In this document: positions 15,270 to 20,513 of the stretch, piece after piece
How positions within the stretch are numbered: position 1 is the stretch's first letter
Layout: each line of letters starts with the position of its first letter
Virus record (IMG/VR): IMGVR_UViG_3300044960_000362
Location: 1-41,152 of that record
Source: a virus
Strand: one strand, 5' to 3'
Length of the DNA: 41,152 nucleotides
The notes under the pieces: model-generated
What the model was told of the DNA's origin: nothing
Seen by the model: only the letters and a program-made list of their open reading frames with translations
Databases searched by the model: none
Made by a program: the position numbers and the translations under genes

Positions 15270-15434
15270 TCAGGCCCGCGCGCTCGCTGGCCGAGGCTGC
15301 TCGATCGCGAGCTCGCGGCGGAGGAAATCCACGAAGCGCGTCTCGACGCCCCCGTAGAGCCTGATCGTGAATGGGCTGCGTCCCCGCTGCCCCAGCACCG
15401 AGAGGTGGTAGTCACGCGCGCGCGCCAGTTGCAC
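15270..15434 (-). CDS. 54-residue hypothetical protein in the switch region
   Basis: A GTG preceded by GAGAGGGGG opens 55 codons in a region otherwise empty between the repressor and the leftward operon. The sequence looks coding: LARARDYHLSVLGQRGRS, PFTIRLYGGVETRFVDFLRR, ELAIEQ. It reads as a compact beta-hairpin plus helix. A promoter-like pair lies at 15488-15516. It might be a small regulator or immunity-region protein; no family recognised. Confidence 0.5.
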   Translation of the reverse strand: MQLARARDYHLSVLGQRGRSPFTIRLYGGVETRFVDFLRRELAIEQPRPASARA

Positions 15435-15487
15435 CTCGAGCCCCCTCTCTCCCGGAGCGAGCTCCCCACCTACTCCGGGCGAGAGTG

Positions 15488-15516
15488 AGGATAGCGCACG
15501 CGCTTGACGTTGTCGC
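15488..15516 (-). promoter_or_regulatory. Possible promoter for the 54-residue ORF
   Basis: Minus strand GCGACA (15511-15516), 17-nt spacer, TATCCT (15488-15493). The hexamers match consensus only partly. The rest of 15435-15571 shows nothing else clear. Confidence 0.35.
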
Positions 15517-15571
15517 GACTTGACCCTGGCGATTGTGGCTCCTAATTCGCGCGATCTGACGGCCGCGCGTC

Positions 15572-15961
15572 CTATGCGCGCGCGCCGACCAGCGCCCGCC
15601 GCATGCCGGCAGACGAATTCGCTAACCGCGGCGGCTCCTCCCTGTGCTCCGGATTAGCAGGGCCGGGGGCGCACGCTCCGTTCGCGCCGCGGGCCAGGCT
15701 ATTCCGGCTCGCGTACCAGTCGCGCACGCTGCGCGCCGAGCTCGACACGCGGTAGCCGAGCGCGCCCAGCAACGTCTCGAGCTCCATCCCGTAGCAGTCC
15801 GCGAGCGCCTGGAGCTGGTCGGTGCTCGGCGTGCGGTAGCCGAGCTCCCAGCCGCTCACCTGGCCGGGCTGCACCTGTGCGGCCCGCGCGGCCTCCGGCA
15901 GGCTCTTGCCGGCCAGCATCCGGAGCCAGCGCAGGCCGGCGGCTCTCCACCGTCTGTCCAC
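15572..15961 (-). CDS. XRE-family repressor (CI-like)
   Basis: 129 residues from a GTG at 15961 preceded by GGGAGG (8 nt spacing). The frame is open further upstream, but the promoter at 15997-16025 rules that out. An XRE helix-turn-helix lies at about residues 17-70: LAGKSLPEAARAAQVQPGQ, VSGWELGYRTPSTDQLQALA, DCYGMELETLLG. The C-terminal 55 residues are low in structure. There is no LexA/CI-type peptidase domain, so induction by RecA cleavage is unlikely. It is divergent from the excisionase-like gene, with promoters and an operator between them, as in temperate phage switches. Confidence 0.75.
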   Translation of the reverse strand: MDRRWRAAGLRWLRMLAGKSLPEAARAAQVQPGQVSGWELGYRTPSTDQLQALADCYGMELETLLGALGYRVSSSARSVRDWYASRNSLARGANGACAPGPANPEHREEPPRLANSSAGMRRALVGARA

Positions 15962-15996
15962 GTTGGCGGCCTCCCTATCCGTGATCTCCCGTAGCA

Positions 15997-16025
15997 ATTG
16001 TACGCATAGCGCACATAACGCGCAA
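15997..16025 (-). promoter_or_regulatory. Repressor promoter
   Basis: Minus strand TTGCGC (16020-16025), 17-nt spacer, TACAAT (15997-16002). Transcription would begin near 15990, leaving a short leader before the GTG at 15961. A GCACA half-site at 16011-16015 lies in the spacer. Confidence 0.65.
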
Positions 16026-16036
16026 TAGGGCGGTGA

Positions 16037-16065
16037 TTGCACATGGCGGACGACTGTGCTAGCAT
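16037..16065 (+). promoter_or_regulatory. Rightward early promoter
   Basis: TTGCAC (16037-16042), 17-nt spacer, TAGCAT (16060-16065). Expected start near 16072, which makes the ATG at 16074 too close and supports the GTG at 16092. It opens the long rightward early operon. Confidence 0.7.
16039..16059. promoter_or_regulatory. Operator O-right, GCACA-N11-TGTGC
   Basis: Arms at 16039-16043 and 16055-16059, ending directly before the -10 hexamer. Identical in arms and spacing to 15167-15187. Occupancy would block the rightward promoter. Confidence 0.65.
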
Positions 16066-16091
16066 GCTAGCGAATGTTAGGGGGTGCCGTT

Positions 16092-16289
16092 GTGGCGAGC
16101 CGAGACCCCGAGCTGCTGACGGTGCGCGAGGCGGCGGCGCTGCTGCGCGTGCATCCCTGGACGATCCGCCGCTGGGCGATGCAGGGGCGCATCCGCACGA
16201 CGCGCTTCAGCCCGCGCACGATCCGGGTGGCGCGCTCGGAGCTGCGCCGCCTGCTGCGCGAGGCCGAGGCGGGGGAGATTCCCGCGTGA
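16092..16289 (+). CDS. MerR/excisionase-like HTH protein
   Basis: 65 residues from a GTG at 16092 preceded by AGGGGG. It carries an excisionase-family winged HTH: LLTVREAAALLRVHPWTIRR, WAMQGRIRTTRFSPRTIRVA, RSELRRLLREA. This fold is used by Xis proteins and by small Cro-like regulators. It is the first gene of the rightward operon, divergent from the repressor. With no integrase in the genome, a regulatory (Cro/Cox-like) role is more likely than excision. Confidence 0.75.
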   Translation: MASRDPELLTVREAAALLRVHPWTIRRWAMQGRIRTTRFSPRTIRVARSELRRLLREAEAGEIPA

Positions 16290-16369
16290 GCGCGCGCGAC
16301 GCGCTGCGGCTGGCGCTGCTGCTCGGCCTGGTGGCGCTGCTCGTGCTGGCGGCGGGGAGCCGCTGGTGA
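16286..16369 (+). CDS. 27-residue single-helix membrane peptide
   Basis: GTGA-coupled frame: a short SARDALR head followed by one hydrophobic helix (LALLLGLVALLVLAA) and GSRW. The last codons belong to the 31-bp direct repeat that flanks the GNAT gene. Supported by coupling and composition only. Confidence 0.45.
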   Translation: MSARDALRLALLLGLVALLVLAAGSRW

Positions 16370-16375
16370 GCGGGC
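16345..16375 (+). repeat. 31-bp direct repeat, left copy flanking GNAT gene
   Basis: Identical to 16857-16887. Spans the end of the membrane peptide (AAGSRW, stop) and the GTG start of the GNAT gene. Confidence 0.9.
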
Positions 16376-16881
16376 TCGTCGTGCGCGACGCCACGCTCGC
16401 CGACATCCCCTACGTGGACGGACTGCGACGGCGCGAATCGGGGACGCTCGGATTCCTGCCGCTGGCCGCCTACGAGAAGATCGTCACGCAGACGCAGCAT
16501 CACGGCGATCGTCTCTGGATCGCTGTGGCTGCGGGCGACCCGGTCGGATTCCTCTACGCCTCGCCGGGCCGAGTTGGCGCGGCGGTGCGCGTGATCCAGG
16601 TCTGCACGCAGCCCGACGCCCGGCGGCGCGAGTACGCGGCCGCGCTCATGGCGCGCGCGGAGCGCATGGCGGATCGGCTCCAGCGCCCGGCCGTGAGCGC
16701 GCGCGTGGGGGCCGACCTCGAGGCGCGCGCGTTCTGGGATGCGCTCGGCTACGCCATCGTCGCGCTCGAGCCGGGCGGGGCACGCCGCCGTCGCCTGCTG
16801 GAGGTGCGCATGCGCCCCAGGCCAGGCGCGCTCATGGGGACTGCGCCAGCTCCGCCGCTGGCGGCGGGGAGCCGCTGGTGA
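16366..16881 (+). CDS. GNAT-family N-acetyltransferase
   Basis: 171 residues from a GTG inside the left direct repeat. The GNAT fold is visible: VVRDATLADIPYVDGLRRRE, GFLPLAAYEKIVTQ, DRLWIAVAAGDPVGFLYASP, VIQVCTQPDARRREYAAALM (acetyl-CoA loop region, without the canonical QxxGxG) and ARAFWDALGYAIVALEP. It would transfer an acetyl group to an unknown amine; phage GNATs often sit in early regions. Its last six residues (AAGSRW) duplicate those of the upstream peptide because the right direct repeat covers the stop. This suggests the gene entered as a cassette. Confidence 0.75.
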   Translation: MSGLVVRDATLADIPYVDGLRRRESGTLGFLPLAAYEKIVTQTQHHGDRLWIAVAAGDPVGFLYASPGRVGAAVRVIQVCTQPDARRREYAAALMARAERMADRLQRPAVSARVGADLEARAFWDALGYAIVALEPGGARRRRLLEVRMRPRPGALMGTAPAPPLAAGSRW

Positions 16882-16887
16882 GCGGGC
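16857..16887 (+). repeat. 31-bp direct repeat, right copy flanking GNAT gene
   Basis: Identical to 16345-16375. After the copy the GTG continues only 11 codons to a stop at 16913, a remnant of the start junction. Confidence 0.9.
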
Positions 16888-16964
16888 CGCGCGGGGAGGC
16901 GCCCGCCCATTGACCGCTCGCGCCCCACCCGACCCCTGCACGGTCGGCGGCGCGACACGCAACG

Positions 16965-16993
16965 GGGCCAGGAGCGGCAGACGCCCCTGGCCC
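16965..16993. terminator. Short hairpin upstream of 17020
   Basis: GGGCCAGG (16965-16972) pairs with CCTGGCCC (16986-16993) around a 13-nt loop. There is no T-tract. It could be an attenuator in the leader of the next gene. The remaining 16890-17019 shows nothing else. Confidence 0.3.
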
Positions 16994-17019
16994 ACGACCC
17001 GCGGAGAAACGAGGTCACC

Positions 17020-17403
17020 GTGACTATAGCACAGGCTCCCCAGGCGATTCTGACGGCGCGGCGCATCGCGGCCAGCCCGTCGGACCACACCCGCGACCTG
17101 ACCCAGGTGCTGCCGCCCGTGGCCCCGTGCGGGGCGCTGGCGCGGCGCATCGCCGCCCGCGCCTCGGAGCGCGCCCGCGACCTGGAGGCGCTGCGGCTGG
17201 CCATCACCGAGGCCAGCACCCACGCGCAGGAGATGTGGGGCCGGGTCAACGCCATCGCGGAGCGGGTGGGCAGCCCGCTGTCGGGCAGACGCGAGTGGCG
17301 GGCGCTGCTGGTGGCGCGGCGGGCGGCCACGGCGGCCGAGCTGGCCGTGCTCGACGCCGAGCTCGCGTTCGACGACGCGGCCCAGGCGGGAGGCCAGCCG
17401 TGA
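17020..17403 (+). CDS. Hypothetical helical protein ending in GGQP
   Basis: 127 residues from a GTG with GAGG upstream. Mostly helical and Ala/Arg-rich: ALARRIAARASERARDLEAL, LAITEASTHAQEMWGRVNAI and REWRALLVARRAATAAELAV. It ends AQAGGQP; the two following genes have the same four-residue ending because the junction DNA is repeated. Coiled-coil interactions seem likely. No family recognised. Confidence 0.55.
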   Translation: MTIAQAPQAILTARRIAASPSDHTRDLTQVLPPVAPCGALARRIAARASERARDLEALRLAITEASTHAQEMWGRVNAIAERVGSPLSGRREWRALLVARRAATAAELAVLDAELAFDDAAQAGGQP

Positions 17404-17612
17404 GCGATGACGGCGTTCTCCGCATCTCTGCGGACCTCGCGCGCCTGCGCGAGGCGGTGGAGCAGATGACGCTCGCGGTGCAGACGCTCGCGGTGATCCA
17501 GTGCGCAAGCGCGAACATCGCGCCCGGCCCGTGGATGGACTGGAGATCCGCTGCCCGGATGGCCGCCCAGGCCGCCCAGGCGCTCGAGGAAGCGGCGGGA
17601 GGCCAGCCGTGA
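17400..17612 (+). CDS. Hypothetical 70-residue protein ending in GGQP
   Basis: The GTG lies in the first junction repeat. Helical: LRISADLARLREAVEQMTLA, VQTLAVIQCASANIAPGPW, AARMAAQAAQALEEAAGGQP. No family recognised. Coupled at both ends by the repeated junction, so it behaves like an interchangeable cassette. Confidence 0.55.
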   Translation: MSDDGVLRISADLARLREAVEQMTLAVQTLAVIQCASANIAPGPWMDWRSAARMAAQAAQALEEAAGGQP

Positions 17613-17851
17613 GCCGCACGCTCGACCTCAAGGACGACGAGGGCGCGGTGCTGCTGCTCACCGCCGTGGAGCTGCGCACGCTGCTGGCGGCGGGACACGC
17701 CGTGATGGCGGCCTGGCACGAGGTGGCGACCTCCGGGCGCGAGCGCGGGCGGCTGGACACCGACTACTACGGCCTTCTGCGCGCGGTCGTGCGCAAGCTG
17801 GAGGCCGTGTTCGCGGAGGCCGACGCCGCCGACGCGGGAGGCCAGCCGTGA
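17609..17851 (+). CDS. Hypothetical 80-residue protein ending in GGQP
   Basis: GTG within the second junction repeat. Sequence SRTLDLKDDEGAVLLLTAVE, LRTLLAAGHAVMAAWHEVAT, DTDYYGLLRAVVRKLEAVFA. A short acidic beta start followed by two helices. No family recognised. The third junction repeat forms its end. Confidence 0.55.
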   Translation: MSRTLDLKDDEGAVLLLTAVELRTLLAAGHAVMAAWHEVATSGRERGRLDTDYYGLLRAVVRKLEAVFAEADAADAGGQP

Positions 17852-18198
17852 GCGACATCGCCGACCTGCTGCGCGCCGCCCGCGCGCTGCTCGAGCCCGA
17901 GGGCGCCTGGTGCCAGGGCGCGTATGCGCTGACCGACGACGGGCATACCACCATGCTCGGGGCCCCCAACTGCGTGCAGCGGTGCGCCATCGCGGCCCTG
18001 CATGAGGCCTATCCGCTGGAGCGGCCTGTCCGCGAGTCGGCCTTCGACAACGCCTGGTTCCTCCTCGCCGAGGCGATGGGCGTCAGAGTCAGTGAGGTCG
18101 AGGGGTGGAACGATGTGCCTGGGCGCACCCAGGCCGAGGTGCTCGACGCATTCGAGCGCGCGATCGCCAGCGCCGAGCGGGAGGACGCGCATGACTGA
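17848..18198 (+). CDS. DUF6197-like protein
   Basis: 116 residues from the third junction repeat. The pattern fits the DUF6197 family found in phages and actinobacteria: LLRAARALLEPEGAWCQGAY, a Cys/Ala stretch (NCVQRCAIAALHEAY), AWFLLAEAMG, and the closing GWNDVPGRTQAEVLDAFERA. Molecular function of the family is unknown to me. It overlaps the following membrane peptide gene by eight bases. Confidence 0.65.
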   Translation: MSDIADLLRAARALLEPEGAWCQGAYALTDDGHTTMLGAPNCVQRCAIAALHEAYPLERPVRESAFDNAWFLLAEAMGVRVSEVEGWNDVPGRTQAEVLDAFERAIASAEREDAHD

Positions 18199-18331
18199 GC
18201 GACCGCACACCACCTGCGACGGCGATTGGGACGAGGAGCCGGGCGGCGAGTTCGCCGCGTGGCTGGGCGTGCTGCTGCTGGCCGGGGCGGCGCTGGGGGC
18301 GCTGCTGTGGCTCGCGCGGGGGGCGCTGTGA
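18191..18331 (+). CDS. 46-residue single-pass membrane protein
   Basis: ATG overlaps the end of the DUF6197 gene. Acidic N-terminus (TCDGDWDEEPGGEF) followed by one strong helix (AAWLGVLLLAGAALGALLWL) and an ARGAL tail. It is the second of three one-helix peptides in this operon (16286, 18191, 18972). Function unknown. Confidence 0.5.
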   Translation: MTERPHTTCDGDWDEEPGGEFAAWLGVLLLAGAALGALLWLARGAL

Positions 18332-18975
18332 TGGCCGTCGAGCGCGCGTCCGACCGCGACCCCGACGACGATCTCCGCGCCTGGTGGCGCAGCGAGATGG
18401 GGCGGGGCGCCCCCATCCCCGCCCTGGTGCAGCGCGCGTTCGCCGCGGGGCGGGCCTCGGGCTCGGCCTGCGCGGAGGCCTGCTGCACCGCCTCCGCGGC
18501 GGATGTGCTCGAGGCGCACGGGGTCCCGCCGCACTGGCTCTCGGAGACGCACGCGGCGCTCGCGGTGCCGCTGCTGCGACGGCCAGGGGCGTGGGTGCCC
18601 GTCCAGGAGCTGGTGCGCGCCGTCTGGCGGCTCGACTGGCTGGATAAGGCGCTGCGGCACAACCTGCGCGTGCACGTCGCCCGACTGCGGCCCCCGCTCG
18701 CCGCGGCGGGCTGGCGGATCGAGAACGGGGGACATTTCGGCTACCGCGCGGTGCCCTGCCCGCCGGAGACGGGCCGCTGGCGCCCGCCGCCGCCCGACTG
18801 GCGGATCCCGCGCGGGCGGCTGCTTGACGCGAGCCAGGTGGCCGAGATGCGCCGCCGCGCCGGGGCGGGCGAAGCCCACCACGCGCTGGCGGACCGCTAC
18901 GGCATCACCTGCGACTACGTGCAGCGCATTCTGCGCGGCGATGCCTGGCGGCGCGATGCGGGACGCGACGCATGA
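18331..18975 (+). CDS. DNA-binding protein with OmpR-type winged helix and second HTH
   Basis: 214 residues; ATG overlaps the previous stop. The central part, about residues 70-145, matches the OmpR/PhoB C-terminal winged helix: AVPLLRRPGAWVPVQELVRA, VWRLDWLDKALRHNLRVHVA, RLRPPLAAAGWRIENGGHFG. There is no receiver domain. The C-terminus, LLDASQVAEMRRRAGAGEAH, HALADRYGITCDYVQRILRG, DAW, is a second HTH of the type attached to homing endonucleases (NUMOD-like). Two DNA-reading heads on one chain suggest a regulator or a recruiter. The early part has a Cys-rich turn (CAEACCTAS). Confidence 0.65.
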   Translation: MAVERASDRDPDDDLRAWWRSEMGRGAPIPALVQRAFAAGRASGSACAEACCTASAADVLEAHGVPPHWLSETHAALAVPLLRRPGAWVPVQELVRAVWRLDWLDKALRHNLRVHVARLRPPLAAAGWRIENGGHFGYRAVPCPPETGRWRPPPPDWRIPRGRLLDASQVAEMRRRAGAGEAHHALADRYGITCDYVQRILRGDAWRRDAGRDA

Positions 18976-19088
18976 GCGGGCGGCGCGGCGACGACGAGAT
19001 CGGGCCGACGGGCGCAACGATCCTGTGGCTGCTCGCCAGCCTGGCCCTGCTGGCGATGGTCGCGATCACCTCGGGAGTGCTGCGATGA
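18972..19088 (+). CDS. 38-residue single-helix membrane peptide
   Basis: ATGA-coupled on both sides. Charged head (SGRRGDDEIGPTG), then one hydrophobic helix (ATILWLLASLALLAMVAITS). It resembles the other one-helix peptides of this operon. Function unknown. Confidence 0.45.
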   Translation: MSGRRGDDEIGPTGATILWLLASLALLAMVAITSGVLR

Positions 19089-19834
19089 CGGACACGGAGA
19101 TGGCGGAGACGACCGAGCTCGGCCCGCTGGAGCGGGCGATTGTGGCGGGCGACCTGGCGTCGCTCAGCGAGCGGGAGCGGGTGCAGCTCTACCTGCGCAC
19201 CTGCGAGTCGCTCGGGCTCAACCCCTTCACCCGACCGTTCGACTACCTGCGGCTGTCGGGGAGGCTGGTGCTGTATGCCACGCGCGGCTGCGCGGACCAG
19301 CTCCGCACCCGCCGCGGCGTGAGCGTGACCGCGGTGCGCACCGAGCTCCAGGGCGACCTGGTGCTGGTCACGGTGAGCGCGCGCGACCGCAGCGGCCGCG
19401 AGGACTCCGACGTCGGCGCGGTGCACGTGGCGGGGCTGCGCGGCGAGGCGCTCGCCAACGCGACCATGAAGGCCGTCACGAAGGCCAAGCGGCGCGTCAC
19501 GCTCTCGCTGTGCGGGCTGGGCTGGATCGACGAGAGCGAGGTCGACTCGATCCCTGGCGCCGAGCGGCTGAGCCTGCCCGCCTCGCTGCCCGCGGACGGC
19601 GGGGAGCGCGACGAGCCGAACGGCCAGGCCCCCGCTCCGCCCGCGGACCCGCTGGTGCTGGAGACGCCGCTGTGCGAGGAGTGCGGCGAGCGGCTCGCGG
19701 ACGCCACCGACAGCCGCGGCACGGTGCGCACGGTGGTGCAGATCGCGGGCCGGGGGCGGCGGCTGCTGGGGCGGGTGCTGTGCGCCGAGCACCTGCGCGC
19801 GGCCGAGCGGGAGCGCCAGGAGCGGGGGGCGTGA
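19085..19834 (+). CDS. RecT-like single-strand annealing protein with C-terminal zinc site
   Basis: 249 residues. A phage recombination pattern is visible: LYLRTCESLGLNPFTRPFDY, LRLSGRLVLYATRGCADQLR, then EALANATMKAVTKAKRRVTL and SLCGLGWIDESEV. 'GLNP...LY...DQL...MKA.TKAKRR' is shared by RecT/Erf-type annealing proteins and their uncharacterised relatives. The C-terminal extension has CEECGERL and CAEHL, a likely zinc ribbon. It would pair complementary single strands during phage recombination and replication. Neighbours are primase-type and helicase genes. The exact family is uncertain. Confidence 0.65.
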   Translation: MTDTEMAETTELGPLERAIVAGDLASLSERERVQLYLRTCESLGLNPFTRPFDYLRLSGRLVLYATRGCADQLRTRRGVSVTAVRTELQGDLVLVTVSARDRSGREDSDVGAVHVAGLRGEALANATMKAVTKAKRRVTLSLCGLGWIDESEVDSIPGAERLSLPASLPADGGERDEPNGQAPAPPADPLVLETPLCEECGERLADATDSRGTVRTVVQIAGRGRRLLGRVLCAEHLRAAERERQERGA

Positions 19835-19878
19835 GCGCGCGCATTCTCATCGGGGACTACGGGCGGGCCGTCTCGTGA
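19831..19878 (+). CDS. 15-residue linker ORF
   Basis: GTGA overlaps at both ends link the annealing protein gene to the primase-type gene through a 16-codon frame (SARILIGDYGRAVS). It may only carry ribosomes across the gap. Weak evidence for a functional peptide. Confidence 0.3.
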   Translation: MSARILIGDYGRAVS

Positions 19879-20513
19879 CAGCGCAGGGCCAGGCGCCAGC
19901 CCTGCGTGCGGAGGATGGTCCGCGGACGCCTCCAGACGCGCCAGAGGTGGCCGCGGCGCGGCTGCTGGGCCACCAGCGGCTCTACCGCCGCACCCCGACC
20001 GCCGACCTGCTGGCGCTCGCCGAGTGGGCCGCCCGCGAGCTGGAGGCGGCCCCCAGCGCGGCCCTGGCCGCCTACTACGGCGGCACGCTCGACGCGCTGC
20101 GGGAGGAGGCCGAGCGCCGCCAGCGCCGCCCCACCACCGCCCTCGCCGCCCCCGCCCGCGTGACGCCCGCCCTGATCGCGCGCGTCAAGGCGGCGGTGCC
20201 GTGCCCGGAGCTGATCCAGCACGGCGGCAGCGTGGACCTGCGGCCGGTGCCGCCCCACGCGCCGCGCCACTGGGTCGCCCGCTGCCCGCTCGGCACCCAC
20301 CGCGACACCGACCCGAGCTTCACGGTGTGGGCCGACCACTTCTGGTGCTTCGGATGCGCTGTGGGCGGGGACGTGATTGAGTGGGCGCGCATCCGCGCGC
20401 GGCTCGAGCCGCACCAGTTCGTCGAGGCGCTGCGGATCGTGGCGGCCTACGCGGGGATCAGCCTGGACGAGTCGCCGGCGCGGGACCTGCGCGCCGCCCT
20501 GGTGAACCGGTGA
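19875..20513 (+). CDS. Primase-type CHC2 zinc-binding domain protein
   Basis: 212 residues, GTG in a GTGA overlap. The C-terminal half carries the DnaG zinc domain: ARCPLGTHRDTDPSFTVWAD, HFWCFGCAVGGDVIEWARIR, with ligands C137, H142, C158 and C161, followed by ALRIVAAYAGISLDE. No TOPRIM polymerase domain follows in this protein or the next, so it is likely a template-recognition or loader subunit. The N-terminal 100 residues are helical. It is coupled by GTGA to the RepA-like helicase, suggesting one replication complex. Confidence 0.75.
   Translation: MTAQGQAPALRAEDGPRTPPDAPEVAAARLLGHQRLYRRTPTADLLALAEWAARELEAAPSAALAAYYGGTLDALREEAERRQRRPTTALAAPARVTPALIARVKAAVPCPELIQHGGSVDLRPVPPHAPRHWVARCPLGTHRDTDPSFTVWADHFWCFGCAVGGDVIEWARIRARLEPHQFVEALRIVAAYAGISLDESPARDLRAALVNR

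Larger units (their letters stand above)
17386..17853 (+). repeat. 20-nt stop/start junction repeated three times (17386, 17595, 17834)
   Basis: An identical 20-nt element at 17386-17405, 17595-17614 and 17834-17853. It contains GGGAGG (ribosome site), the GGQP codons, the stop and the overlapping GTGAGC start. Each copy joins two adjacent small genes. Confidence 0.85.

Noticed and set aside
15174-15488. 104-codon plus-strand frame in the switch region
   Set aside because: It lies opposite the better-supported 54-residue minus-strand ORF and across the leftward promoter and operator; the translation is low-quality.
16092-16289. Excisionase acting with an integrase
   Set aside because: No integrase or att-like core was found, so the protein is described only as excisionase-like.
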